The position numbers and the translations under genes were made by a program. From Salinicola halophyticus (GTDB taxonomy: Bacteria > Pseudomonadota > Gammaproteobacteria > Pseudomonadales > Halomonadaceae): a stretch of DNA of 64,000 nucleotides. Under the pieces are notes generated by a model. It worked only from the letters and a program-made list of their open reading frames with translations. It did no database searches and was not told the DNA's origin. Where the stretch lies: positions 662,574 through 726,573 of the forward strand of contig NZ_PZJN01000003.1 of the NCBI RefSeq assembly GCF_003206695.1, written 5' to 3'. This document shows, in pieces, positions 8,924-18,714 of this stretch; position 1 is the stretch's first letter; every line of letters starts with the position of its first letter.

Positions 8924-11227
8924 TCAGCGCAGCGAGAAATCTTCATAGCTCATCGTGAGATTGGGATTATAAGCCGGGTCCTGCTGAAGTGCCTCGCGCC
9001 AATGCCGGCGCATGTAATCCACCTCGCGCTTGGCGCGCGCCTGCTTGACCGGATTGTCGTCGGCCCCGCGAGAAATCGATTCGTGATGATAAAGCTCGGC
9101 GAACGGCGTCCACAGATTGCGATAGCCCTTCTCGCGGACTTTCAAACAGAAATCGACATCGTTGTAGGCGACCGTGAGATCGCGTTCGTTGAGTCCATCG
9201 ACCTCATCGTAGATCTCCCGCCGCACCAGCAGACAGGCCGCCGTCACCGCCGACAGGTTCTGGACCAGGCTCAACCGGTTCTGATAGCCAGGATGCGCTC
9301 TCGGGAAAAACCGATGGGCGTGGCCGGCGATTCCCCCCAAACCGAGGATCACGCCGCCATGCTGCACGCTGTCGTTGGGGTAATAGAGCTTGGCACCCAC
9401 GCAGCCGATGTCCGGTCGACAGACATGGCCGACCATCTCGGTCAGCCAGTCGGGGTTGATGGGTTCGATGTCGTTGTTGACCAGCCCGATGATCGATCCC
9501 TTGGCATGCCGCACGCCGAAGTTATTGATGGCGGAGTAATTGAACGGCTTGTCGTAGCGTAATACGCGAACACGCGGGTCGTTCTCGATGGCCTCCATGT
9601 AGGCCAGCGTTTCCACGCAGGTGGAGCCGTTATCGAGAATGATTACCTCGTAGTGGGGATAACTCGTCAGGGCCAGCAGCGTATCCACGCACGGCTTGAG
9701 AATCTCGACACGGTCCCGCGTCGGCACCAGCAGGCTAACCAGCGGCGCGGGTTCAGGGACCGACCAGGCGATTCGACAGCCCTTGTCCCCGGCCGGGCTG
9801 ACCACCGCCTGGGGATCCACGCTTTCGACGTAGGCCGAAATGGCTTCACGGCTCTCGTCGATGCGCCGCTCCGGCGAAACCCGGTTGGCTTCGGCGTTGT
9901 GGTAGATCACGAACGGCACGTGATGAATTCTGGTCTCGTCCACGCCAACGATCAGCTCCAGCAGCAGTCGATGCAGCTCGAGACCGCCTTCGCGCGAGAA
10001 TACCTGCAAGCGTGATTCGAGCTGATCCTTCGCAAAGGCGGCGGCATGGCCGATGTAATTCGTGGCCAGCAGAAAATCAAGATTCCAGTGCGGTTTGAAG
10101 TTGGGCGCCGTCCGCTGACCGCTGGCGTCGATGATATCTTCATCGCCGTAGATGAGCGCCGCATCCGGTGTTATCTGGCAGTGGTTGGCAATATGGAAAA
10201 GCGAATTCAGCCCCAATCGATCGCCAACGCGCACGAACATGACGTAGTGACAGGACTCGCCGTTCGGATCGCAGGCCATCTTGACTGCCTCGCCCACACC
10301 ACCGGTGACTCGGCGGATTCTGCCGTCTCGAGCCACCACGCGTTCTGCCCATGTCTGGCCATCGTGCGCCTCGAGTAGAGACTCCGCGAGGTAAAGATGC
10401 CAGTGGGGATAACGCTGCTCGGTTATCGAGCGAACCGACTCGAGCAACTGATGATGGTCCCCCGCCGCCTGGGCTTCTTTACCGCTGGGTATCAGGACGA
10501 CGGCAAGCTCGATCGGGTTCTGAAACTGCGCCTGTTGCCGGGCGACCTTGTTCGCCGAAGGCTCCCGCAGGATTTCGATATGTTCCTGCCAGTACTCGTA
10601 GCTGGTTTCCGGCGCGCAATGGATGAAAGTCGCTTCGTAGTAGGCGCCCATCAGCTTTTTCCAGCTGATGCCCTCTTCCTTGCCTTCCTGTTTGAGCGAG
10701 CGGACGATCGCTTTCTCGTCGACTTCCTGGAAACGCTTATCGGCGTATGCCAACCGATTGATCATGCGGCCATAGGCGAACCGCGGCGTCAGCCAGACGA
10801 AGTTGAAATGATCGATTCGGAACTGGCCCTGCTGGCCAACGAGTGGCTCGAGCCGAATGCGCTTCGTCCCGTAAGGCACGAAGCAGACACGCTTGGAGAC
10901 CTTGCCGCGCCGAATGACCAGAAAAATACTGTGGCGCCGTTCGAAACCGCGCCCAAGGTCAAATGTGATGCAAGCCGCGGCCGATCTCTGATCGTGAGTG
11001 ATCCCCAGCTCGATCATGTTCCAGCCTGCAGTCGGCCGATCCCCAAGCAGAATGAAATTGCCTTCGCCTTCGCCGACGCGCCAATCGTAGTCGGCGCTTT
11101 CGGGGGTATCGTTATCGACGACCGGACGCATCTGCCCCATGGGCATCAGCCCGGGGCGGGTCCTGAAACGGGGATAGCGCAGCCGGAACTGGCGCGATCG
11201 AATGGCCATACGACGATCGGGTTTCAT
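8924..11227 (-). CDS. Tandem GT2 glycosyltransferase (rhamnosyltransferase-like)
   Basis: 767 residues with two family-2 domains after an N-terminal region of about 240 residues. The first (about 245-480) is divergent but keeps YGDEDIID and WNLDFLLATNYIGHAA. The second (about 500-720) is canonical: VSLLVPTRDRVEILKPCVDT, IILDNGST, VNNDIEPINPDW, and a late YNDVDFCLKV. The overall plan is common in O-antigen and rhamnan biosynthesis enzymes, and RfbABCD is encoded nearby, so rhamnosyl transfer is a reasonable guess. Its ATG overlaps the stop of the preceding gene (ATGA at 11224-11227) and has GGAGG 9 nt upstream. Cytoplasmic or membrane-associated. Confidence 0.88.
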   Translation of the reverse strand: MKPDRRMAIRSRQFRLRYPRFRTRPGLMPMGQMRPVVDNDTPESADYDWRVGEGEGNFILLGDRPTAGWNMIELGITHDQRSAAACITFDLGRGFERRHSIFLVIRRGKVSKRVCFVPYGTKRIRLEPLVGQQGQFRIDHFNFVWLTPRFAYGRMINRLAYADKRFQEVDEKAIVRSLKQEGKEEGISWKKLMGAYYEATFIHCAPETSYEYWQEHIEILREPSANKVARQQAQFQNPIELAVVLIPSGKEAQAAGDHHQLLESVRSITEQRYPHWHLYLAESLLEAHDGQTWAERVVARDGRIRRVTGGVGEAVKMACDPNGESCHYVMFVRVGDRLGLNSLFHIANHCQITPDAALIYGDEDIIDASGQRTAPNFKPHWNLDFLLATNYIGHAAAFAKDQLESRLQVFSREGGLELHRLLLELIVGVDETRIHHVPFVIYHNAEANRVSPERRIDESREAISAYVESVDPQAVVSPAGDKGCRIAWSVPEPAPLVSLLVPTRDRVEILKPCVDTLLALTSYPHYEVIILDNGSTCVETLAYMEAIENDPRVRVLRYDKPFNYSAINNFGVRHAKGSIIGLVNNDIEPINPDWLTEMVGHVCRPDIGCVGAKLYYPNDSVQHGGVILGLGGIAGHAHRFFPRAHPGYQNRLSLVQNLSAVTAACLLVRREIYDEVDGLNERDLTVAYNDVDFCLKVREKGYRNLWTPFAELYHHESISRGADDNPVKQARAKREVDYMRRHWREALQQDPAYNPNLTMSYEDFSLR

Positions 11228-13545
11228 GGGGCATCACCTCCGTGCCGATGTTGCTGAGCATGTCGCTCGGTGGCATAGCGTTGATAGAGATTTTCCCAGC
11301 GTTCCCAAGGCGGATTGGCCGTCGCAGCATCGGCGACGACGCGTTTCTTTTCGATCTTTTGCAGTGCTTCAGAATCCAGTGACGCGATTTTCTGTCTCAA
11401 CGACGTTTCGAACGAGAAGTCGGTGGCCGGCGGACGGATCGCGAACCTGGCCGTCGTCTGCATGATGAGAAAGTCCGGCTTGAACTCCTCGATCAGCGTT
11501 ACATCCAGATTGCCGGCGGTGTGTACGAAGATCACTCGGGCAAAGATTCGCGAAAGATAATTGAACAGCCCGGCACTGGAAGACGCCCCGCAAAGCAGCA
11601 GAACGCCGTCGTCGAGCGGGTCGTCGTTGTCGAAAATGGCGAGACGGCCAAAATTGGGTATGGCGTTATCGTAGACCTTAAGTCGCTGATTCGAGAACGA
11701 CTTGAGAATCTCCACCGGCTGCAGAACGGGCGGCTCGAGCTTGCCGCCGAGATCTCCCTTGTGCGAGACCTCGCGGTAGCGGTCTTTTTCGAACCGCTTT
11801 TCGAGCGCCTTGCGATCGATACCCAACGACACCGCCAGCTCGACCGATGTCTTCATCGCCGCCTTGTGAGTCCAATGGGTATCGGTTCGATAGAAGCTCT
11901 CATCGCCGAGCGCCTTCAATACGTCGACCGGATACAACGTCGTGCCAGACGCCAGCTGCAGGATCTGGTCGATCGCGGTGCGGCTTGCCCGGGGCGTCCC
12001 GTAGGCCTCTTCCAGCACCGTCTCCTTCGAAGGCGTGACCAGAACCCGGCACTCCGCCTCGTGGGTCCTGGCAATCGCCTCCAGCGCATGGAAATAGGCT
12101 CTCCAGCTCTGCAGGCCGGCTGGCGTCAACAGCAGGTTGCCGCGGTGCTGCTCCAGGCTGAGATTGGTATCCGCCCGCAGAAAGAGCCAGTCGTTCTTGC
12201 CCACCAGCACCTTCTCGGATTCCTGCGGCGCCTGCGCTTCCGTTCGGATTTTCAGCGTCTGCAACGGCCATCGCTGGTGCCCGAGCTCCAGCTCGAGTTC
12301 ACAGTGGTTGATACCCAACGGCAGAAAGAATTGAAAACCGCACTGCAGTTGCGGGTGATCTTCCGGGTTCTCGTAGCCAAAGTGCGCGACCACGTCGGCA
12401 CGCTTTTTGGATAGCGATTGCCGCAATTCGAATTCCGGCGACCAGCGCGCGATCAGGCGTGCATCCGGGTTGAAATCGGCGAACTCGTCGGTCAGAAACA
12501 GCCAGCCCTGCACCAGGGTCTGGCCGCCTTCGATCCGAGCCAACCCTTCCTCCTGCGGATAATCCACGACAAGGCGCCGGACCGGCGACGACGGTTCGGC
12601 ACGCTTGCGCTGAAAGAACGGGCGATCCTTCCTGGGTTCGGCGGGCGCTTCGACACCCGCCAGACGACGATCGAGCTCGACGATCGTTTCCAGCCGCCGT
12701 AATTCGTCGTGAACCCGCGGCGCCAACGCGGCTGCCATCCCGCACGGCTCGTCGTTCTTGTCGTGACGTTCGAAATAGACCGCCGTCTTGGTGTAGCCGA
12801 CGGTCGCCGCGCTGCCCCGACGCGCCTTCTTGAGCACGAACTCCTCGACCGACTTCACCAGATAATGGTTGAGGCGAACTTCGTCCCACATGATCTCTTC
12901 CGACAGGCCCCGGCGTAGCACGCCTTCGCGCGAAAGACGGTACTCGAACGGCTTGCCCTTGGCATTGAGCATCGTGCCGGCGGTCAATCCGGGGTGATGC
13001 GGGTTCTGCATCCTGTCGAGCGCCGTGCGCCGCACGATGGATTTATAGTGATGGTTGGGGCCGAAGCCCTGCCTGGCGCGCTGCTGGAAACGTTCGATTA
13101 CCAGCCCTTCCTTGCGGAATCGATGCCCGGACGAGCCGAAACAGCACCAGTTGAGCGCGATGGCGCCGACCTCGCCGTCACCGAACCGCGCCTCGAGCCA
13201 ACGATGCATCCTGGCACGTGGGTCAAAAGTCTCTTCACCCGCTGCCGGTACCGGCAGGATATATTCGTCGGCATCGATGAAGGCGATGAGGTCCACGTCT
13301 TCCGGGCAAAGCGCCGTAAGCTCGCGGTAGGCGACGAGCTGTGGTGCCCGATCCGGCGGCGTCGCCACACTGATGGTCTGCAACCAGTCGCCGCCGCTCA
13401 GCGATTCGAGATACTCCCTGGTACCATCCGTACTGCCATTGTCGGCGATCAAAAAATAGTCGGCACCGATGACCCGGTGAAAAGCAATCCATTCGGCCAG
13501 CGAATCGATCTCATCTTTGACAATTGCAGCGATAGCCAGCTTCAC
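11224..13545 (-). CDS. GT92-like glycosyltransferase fused to AlgX/AlgJ-like SGNH domain
   Basis: Three parts are visible. Residues 1-250 are a GT2/GT92-like transferase (AAIVKDEIDSLAEW, then FIDADEYI near residue 90). Residues about 310-400 look like a beta-sandwich with the pattern GWLFL...RADVVAHFG...CGFQF. From about 425 on there is a region like the AlgX/AlgJ/AlgV polysaccharide O-acetylation proteins: KNDWLFL, a TDTHWTH motif near 555-560 (putative catalytic Asp/His) and a serine cluster in CGASSS near 655. No signal peptide or membrane segment is seen, so both activities would be cytoplasmic, unlike periplasmic AlgX/AlgJ. I prefer GTG at 13545, with GGAG 6 nt upstream; TTG at 13557 is the alternative. 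Coupled sugar transfer and O-acetylation is inferred. Confidence 0.8.
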   Translation of the reverse strand: MKLAIAAIVKDEIDSLAEWIAFHRVIGADYFLIADNGSTDGTREYLESLSGGDWLQTISVATPPDRAPQLVAYRELTALCPEDVDLIAFIDADEYILPVPAAGEETFDPRARMHRWLEARFGDGEVGAIALNWCCFGSSGHRFRKEGLVIERFQQRARQGFGPNHHYKSIVRRTALDRMQNPHHPGLTAGTMLNAKGKPFEYRLSREGVLRRGLSEEIMWDEVRLNHYLVKSVEEFVLKKARRGSAATVGYTKTAVYFERHDKNDEPCGMAAALAPRVHDELRRLETIVELDRRLAGVEAPAEPRKDRPFFQRKRAEPSSPVRRLVVDYPQEEGLARIEGGQTLVQGWLFLTDEFADFNPDARLIARWSPEFELRQSLSKKRADVVAHFGYENPEDHPQLQCGFQFFLPLGINHCELELELGHQRWPLQTLKIRTEAQAPQESEKVLVGKNDWLFLRADTNLSLEQHRGNLLLTPAGLQSWRAYFHALEAIARTHEAECRVLVTPSKETVLEEAYGTPRASRTAIDQILQLASGTTLYPVDVLKALGDESFYRTDTHWTHKAAMKTSVELAVSLGIDRKALEKRFEKDRYREVSHKGDLGGKLEPPVLQPVEILKSFSNQRLKVYDNAIPNFGRLAIFDNDDPLDDGVLLLCGASSSAGLFNYLSRIFARVIFVHTAGNLDVTLIEEFKPDFLIMQTTARFAIRPPATDFSFETSLRQKIASLDSEALQKIEKKRVVADAATANPPWERWENLYQRYATERHAQQHRHGGDAP

Positions 13546-13557
13546 CAATGACTCCAA

Positions 13558-16500
13558 TCACATCTGTCGCGCTCCCGGCTTGCGGGAGACTGCTGAATAG
13601 GCTTCTTCCAATGAAGCCACGAACGATTTCCATCCAAACTGTGCTACGGCGCGCTCCCGGCCTTGTTGCCCCATCGACACGAGCCGAGCAGGCGATTCGA
13701 TAAAACCGGCGAGCGCGTCGGCGAGGGCCGGGATGTCGCCAAACGGCACCAGTACGCCGGCGTTCTCTCCCACCACCTCGGGCAGCGCGCCACGATGATA
13801 CCCGATGAAGGGCCGTCCGGCCGCCATTGCTTCCAGTGCCGTCCGACCAAAAGATTCCTGAAAACGTGCGAGGCTCAATACTAGTTGGACGCGAGCTAAT
13901 GCTGCCGCCGGAGACGTCACGTAACCGGCCAGCTCGACCTTCGCACATGCCTCTTCGCCGCGGCGCTGGCAGAGCGCCTCCAGCGCCGGCGTGACGGGTC
14001 CGAACACGATGATTCGTACCGCCAACTCTCTTTCGTCGAGCGCTGCCATTAGTGCCTCGAGATCGGCAAGCCCCTTGTTGGCGTGGCTGCTGGAAAGAAT
14101 GCCGACCACCAGCTCACCCGCCTCGGTCATGTCGGGAGATGGCAGCGCCAGCAATGGCGCCATGTCGATCGTATTGGGGACGGTCGCGATCCGAATTGCC
14201 GGCTCGCCCTCCGGCACGAACTGGGACGCCGTGAACCCAGAGTTGGCGATCAACAGATCCGCGCGTTGTCGCACGGTCTCGATGATCCATTGCGCATCGC
14301 CATTGAGCGTGTCGCAGAGCGCCACGTCCTGCCGCGGCAGTTCCCGCAGATGAACGGCGACCGGCAGGCTACGGCGCCGGGCCGCCACCAGCGGCTCGTC
14401 CAGAACCAGACTGTTGACGGCTACCAGGTCAACCGCGTAGTGCTCGATCAAACGCTCGAAATGCCCGACCGTGGCAGGCTCCGGCGGGCGCCCCTTTTGC
14501 CACCAGCCGAACGGCAGTATCGCAATCGCGCTGCAACTTTGGCGCAGGGTCTCGATGTAGGACGCATTGACGGCCGTGGGCAGCACGACCAGAACGCGAT
14601 ACCCCAACTCATCGAGGGCGCTGGCAACGTCGATCAGGCTCCGCTCGGCGCCGTAGAGCTCGTTACCAGCCTGATGCCCGCACAGCAGCACGGTCGTGGC
14701 ATCTGTGGCATCGTCAGGGCGAGTCTGTTGACCTTCGATCACCGGCAACGGATTCAACCCTGCCGAGCGCTCGTTGCGCAGGAAATGCACCAGCGCATCT
14801 TCGAGGGCAATCGCTCCGCTCGGCTGGCGGGCATAGCCGGACTGGCTGAAATCAGGCCCCGGATCGTGACCGGTAAACCGCCCCTCCCGCCAGTAGTGAT
14901 CGAATGCCTCGATGCGGGTGTCCTGCAGCTGCGGATAGCGCCGCAGATACCAGCCGGCATCGAAATAGCCGGAGGCCTCGATGATATCTCGATCGTCATC
15001 GCTTGCCATACTCGGTTCGCCACGCGAAAAAGCCAGCGGGGCCGGGAACGGCCGCGACTCGGCGCCCGCCGCCAGATAGAAATCACCGCTCGCCCTGGCA
15101 CGTTCATGCCAGCGCTGAGCGGCGGCCATATATTGCGCCCGCACGCCCTCGAACTGCGTACTGAGGTGCGTCTCACCATGCTGACTCAACGAAAGCTCGC
15201 AAGCCCGGCCGAATGCCAGCGCCAGATCCGGCTCCACCTCTGCGACTGAATCCCCTCCATAGGCGGCCTCGATCCTGGCCAGGTATTCGGAATCCGCGTT
15301 GACGCGAACCTCGTCCCAGAACCCCAGCCGCTCGAACACCTCGCGGCGAAACATCAGTGACGACAGGTTGCGGTGCACCCAGCCTTCGTCCTCGAGCCGC
15401 CAACGATGGAACATCAACGCAGGCGTCGCCCGCGACCAGAAACTGATGTTCGCCGGGGCAGCGCCCCTCACGAGCGCGGCCACCTGAAGTGCCAGCTTAT
15501 CGGGATGAGACCAATCATCACTGTCGTGGGTCGTGATCAGCTCGCCTTGCGCCACCGCCAAGCCCGCGTTTCGGGCCGCATAGGCACCGCGATTTTCCGG
15601 TTGATCGACGACCCGGAACGACATGCCCGGCGGGCACGCCTGTTGCAACCGCGAGAGCACCTCCGAGGTGTCATCCGTGCTCGCATCGTTGACCGCGATG
15701 ATCTCCAACCGCTGCCAGCGCTGCGCGAACAAACTGCGGATCGCCGTGGAGATAGTTCTGGACGCATTGAAGATCGGCAAAATCACGCTGACTAACGGCC
15801 CGCGCTCGGTGCGGATCGACTCGAACGTCGACGTATCGCTGACGAGCCGATCGATCAGCGCCTCATCGCCGGGCGAAATGCCGACCGTAGGCAACGCTCG
15901 AAGTCGCCAGGGCGCATTGATCCACTCGAGACGTTTTTCCAGCGCCTCTCCTGACACCGCCGAGACATTAGCATGCGCCAGCGCCGTGTTTGCGCTTTGC
16001 GGCCAATCACGATCGAGGACGGCCAGAGGCACGGCCATCCGCTCGGCATCCGCACCCACGTGAGCCAGACAGTCCAAGGCGAGCAACGCCGGCGCCGAAT
16101 TTCTGGGCCAGGCAATCAATCCCCCATCACGAAGAAGATAATCGATCGCCTTGCCTGGCTCGCCCTGCCACGCCCACCAGCGCGCCAGCGCCCAACGTGC
16201 GTGGTGGCGCTCTTCTTCCGTTGCATCTTCGGCTTCGCTCAGCCGCTGAAGCCGCTCGACCATGACCGGGCCGGCGCCACGCCAGAGATGAAAATCACGG
16301 GCGAGCGCGCGGTTACGTCGCGGCAACCGCCCCTCCATCTGACCGAACTTCAGGAAATGAACCAGCGGATTGAGCCCGGCGTTCGCAACGTCCGGGTAGG
16401 CGCTCAGGTACCACGCGCCATCGAACAGCAAGCATGGCGCTAACCCACGCCTGCCGCCCTCGCGCAGGTAATGACGCACGGCGTCGTCGGCGCGAACCAG

Positions 16501-16641
16501 CATTCCCGCCGACTGGGCCTGCAGGCGATACCAATCGGCATCGAACCAGCCGGAGTTCGCCACGAACGTGGCGTCAGGGTCGGGTCTCTGACCGCCGGTG
16601 CCGAACCATCGTTTGAGATGTCCGATCATGGGATGCGTCAC
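13558..16641 (-). CDS. Bifunctional GT2-GT4 glycosyltransferase with WFD/YPDV/HYL repeats
   Basis: 1027 residues. The N-terminus (about 30-105) has two copies of a motif of the form WFDxxWY...YPDV...NPLxHFLxxGxxEGR. A helical region follows, then a family-2 domain from about 285 (LVSVILPIFNASRTI, VNDASTDDT, HDSDDWSHP). A further repeat copy (about 556-612) leads into a GT-B/GT4 domain with GAERSLIDVASALDELGYRV and the donor-binding motif ESFGRTALEAMAAG near the end. Two transfers by one polypeptide are likely. The ATG overlaps the preceding stop (ATGA at 16638-16641). The same modular plan recurs in two other genes of this locus. Confidence 0.88.
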   Translation of the reverse strand: MTHPMIGHLKRWFGTGGQRPDPDATFVANSGWFDADWYRLQAQSAGMLVRADDAVRHYLREGGRRGLAPCLLFDGAWYLSAYPDVANAGLNPLVHFLKFGQMEGRLPRRNRALARDFHLWRGAGPVMVERLQRLSEAEDATEEERHHARWALARWWAWQGEPGKAIDYLLRDGGLIAWPRNSAPALLALDCLAHVGADAERMAVPLAVLDRDWPQSANTALAHANVSAVSGEALEKRLEWINAPWRLRALPTVGISPGDEALIDRLVSDTSTFESIRTERGPLVSVILPIFNASRTISTAIRSLFAQRWQRLEIIAVNDASTDDTSEVLSRLQQACPPGMSFRVVDQPENRGAYAARNAGLAVAQGELITTHDSDDWSHPDKLALQVAALVRGAAPANISFWSRATPALMFHRWRLEDEGWVHRNLSSLMFRREVFERLGFWDEVRVNADSEYLARIEAAYGGDSVAEVEPDLALAFGRACELSLSQHGETHLSTQFEGVRAQYMAAAQRWHERARASGDFYLAAGAESRPFPAPLAFSRGEPSMASDDDRDIIEASGYFDAGWYLRRYPQLQDTRIEAFDHYWREGRFTGHDPGPDFSQSGYARQPSGAIALEDALVHFLRNERSAGLNPLPVIEGQQTRPDDATDATTVLLCGHQAGNELYGAERSLIDVASALDELGYRVLVVLPTAVNASYIETLRQSCSAIAILPFGWWQKGRPPEPATVGHFERLIEHYAVDLVAVNSLVLDEPLVAARRRSLPVAVHLRELPRQDVALCDTLNGDAQWIIETVRQRADLLIANSGFTASQFVPEGEPAIRIATVPNTIDMAPLLALPSPDMTEAGELVVGILSSSHANKGLADLEALMAALDERELAVRIIVFGPVTPALEALCQRRGEEACAKVELAGYVTSPAAALARVQLVLSLARFQESFGRTALEAMAAGRPFIGYHRGALPEVVGENAGVLVPFGDIPALADALAGFIESPARLVSMGQQGRERAVAQFGWKSFVASLEEAYSAVSRKPGARQM

Positions 16642-18545
16642 GGTCGCGGGGAACGCCCCTCTCCAATGCCGTCTCGAATGAAATGCAGCAGCGGATTGAT
16701 TTCGGTGAACGCCACGTCCGGATAGGCTTCCAGATAACCCGCGCTGTCGAAATGCGGCGAAGGATCGCGGCCTTCGAAACCGCCGAACTTCAAATAGTGA
16801 AGCGCGGGATTCGAGCTATACCTATCATCGCTGGCGATATCCGGGTACTGCTTGAGATACCACTGGGAATCGAACCATTCGCTGGCTTCGAGTTCCGCGA
16901 GCGACTCCTGCTGTTTACGGCGCTTGCGTTCCAGATCTTTTCGCCTTTCGGACTTGCCCCTGAACGTAGGGAAGTGCAACAAGCCAGCGGAAGAACCGGG
17001 TTTCGTCGTTTCCTGGCCTTGGCGAGCCCGCCCGTCAACCCCACCTTTCAATAGGGTAAGCTCTTTATCCTTTTCTTCCATTGCCGCGGTTAGCGAGCCC
17101 AGCTCGTCAAAACGGCTCGCCAAGGACTTCTCACGCTTCTTGAGAAGTTTCTTGAGCTCGGCGACGCTGCGATCAGAGTCTTTCTTATCCGCTTTCAATG
17201 ACGCCAACCGTTCCTCGAGTTGGCTGACCAAAGCTTCGAACTCAGTTATCTTGGCAAGCACCCGCTCATACTCGACCTGAAGGCTCTCAGTTGTTCGGGC
17301 CTGAGCTAAAAGACCACTCTTTTCTGATTGCCAAGAGGCTTTATCGCTGTCCAACTTTCTAAGCTGTTTTCTCAGCTCTTTTATTTCGACTTTCTTCGCC
17401 TCGTTTCTTTCATTGTAGGTATCGGCTTTATTCTTGAAGACCTGCGTCTGACGATCGGCTTCTTCGGCAATATTCGTCATTGTCGCCAATTCACGAAACC
17501 GCGTCTGGATATTGGCATCTTTTTCGGCGACGGCCGCCTCTAACGACTGGCTACGTTGCTCAGCCTCTCTTAGTGAGGCTTCAGTATCCGTCAGTTGCGC
17601 TCTGACTTGGGCCAGCTCGGTCTGAAGCGACTGAACCAACCGCTGCGCATCGGCGTTTTCTTCGGCGAGATGGAGTTTGTCCGCTTCCAGCCCGGCTAGG
17701 TCCTCGTCGCGCTCCTTGAGTTGGTTCTGCAGCTGTTCCAACGAGGCGATACGTTCGGCACGTTCCTGGGTGACCGTCTCAAGCTTTTCCTGAACGTTAT
17801 GCAAGCGAGCCGTCTGAGCATCGGCCATGGCTTGGTCCACCGAAGCGCGACCCAACCGGGCGAACACCTCACGAACAGTTCGTGCCGCTGTCGGCGAATT
17901 CCAGCGAGACAGTAATGTTTCCAGTAACGCGGGGGGGGTCTCGCCAACGATCAAGACCCCTAGCCCGTCTCCATGATGAAAGGTGATGGAGCGATAAATA
18001 TTCTGTAGCGCCAGGAAGTTCTGATGTGCGATGCAGCCAGGTTCACGACGATTGATACCCGGGATCAGAATCACCCCACGTTCGGAGATACGAGGCAGCC
18101 ATCGCTCGAGCACGTCCTCCATGTCCTCGTCGTCGGGGGGAATATCCAAGGCCAGGATATCGATGCTCCCCTCTTCCAGCTGCTTGGCGCCACGCCGGGG
18201 CGACACGTTGATTCGCCCCGCCAGCGCGCCGTAACGACGATCGGCAATAGCGTGCACCTTTTCGGCTTCGTCGCTACCGCTTTCCGCAACTAATAGACAT
18301 TCCGTATCCAACCCGAGTCGGCTGATGCCTTGGCATAAAGCGAGGTGCGGGCTGCCGCTTCTGGCGCCAAGGGTGACGCATCTCTGAGGTAACACGGCTT
18401 CCATCAACCAGAATACCCAAGGCAGATGATCCAGCCAGGCGGACAATTCCACATGATCTGGGCGCCAAAACATCGAGCCTTGCGCCAATGACTGAAGTGG
18501 CGCGGCCGTCATACCCCTTGCGTTCTGCTCTGTAACTTTCATCAC
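16638..18545 (-). CDS. Methyltransferase-like domain with long coiled coil and YPDV repeats (possible chain-length ruler)
   Basis: 635 residues in three parts. Residues about 30-215 form a Rossmann-like methyltransferase fold (VTLGARSGSPHLAL, DILALDIPPDDEDMEDV, GVILIPGINRREPG). About 225-505 are almost continuous heptad-rich coiled coil with Glu/Lys/Leu/Gln and no prolines. About 555-635 hold two copies of the WFDSQWYLKQYPDI / HYLKFGGFEGR repeat found in the neighbouring glycosyltransferases. This layout recalls WbdD, where a capping methyltransferase/kinase is joined to a coiled-coil ruler that sets chain length in ABC-exported polysaccharides. There is no clear kinase domain here. That role is inference from architecture and context. 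The SAM site is not perfectly canonical. GAG/TGAG precedes the start weakly. Confidence 0.75.
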   Translation of the reverse strand: MMKVTEQNARGMTAAPLQSLAQGSMFWRPDHVELSAWLDHLPWVFWLMEAVLPQRCVTLGARSGSPHLALCQGISRLGLDTECLLVAESGSDEAEKVHAIADRRYGALAGRINVSPRRGAKQLEEGSIDILALDIPPDDEDMEDVLERWLPRISERGVILIPGINRREPGCIAHQNFLALQNIYRSITFHHGDGLGVLIVGETPPALLETLLSRWNSPTAARTVREVFARLGRASVDQAMADAQTARLHNVQEKLETVTQERAERIASLEQLQNQLKERDEDLAGLEADKLHLAEENADAQRLVQSLQTELAQVRAQLTDTEASLREAEQRSQSLEAAVAEKDANIQTRFRELATMTNIAEEADRQTQVFKNKADTYNERNEAKKVEIKELRKQLRKLDSDKASWQSEKSGLLAQARTTESLQVEYERVLAKITEFEALVSQLEERLASLKADKKDSDRSVAELKKLLKKREKSLASRFDELGSLTAAMEEKDKELTLLKGGVDGRARQGQETTKPGSSAGLLHFPTFRGKSERRKDLERKRRKQQESLAELEASEWFDSQWYLKQYPDIASDDRYSSNPALHYLKFGGFEGRDPSPHFDSAGYLEAYPDVAFTEINPLLHFIRDGIGEGRSPRP

Positions 18546-18714
18546 TCACATCTCATAACAAAATCTTGTCATATAATTTTTCAAGCTCTCCACCAAGGCA
18601 GCTTAGGTGGCGAAAACCTGAAAAGCGTTAAACGTAAATCACAACTAGACGTCCGCTCTACTCAAAACGTCCAATAAACCTTCAATCCAATAGCCCAACG
18701 CATTGATCCGTTAT

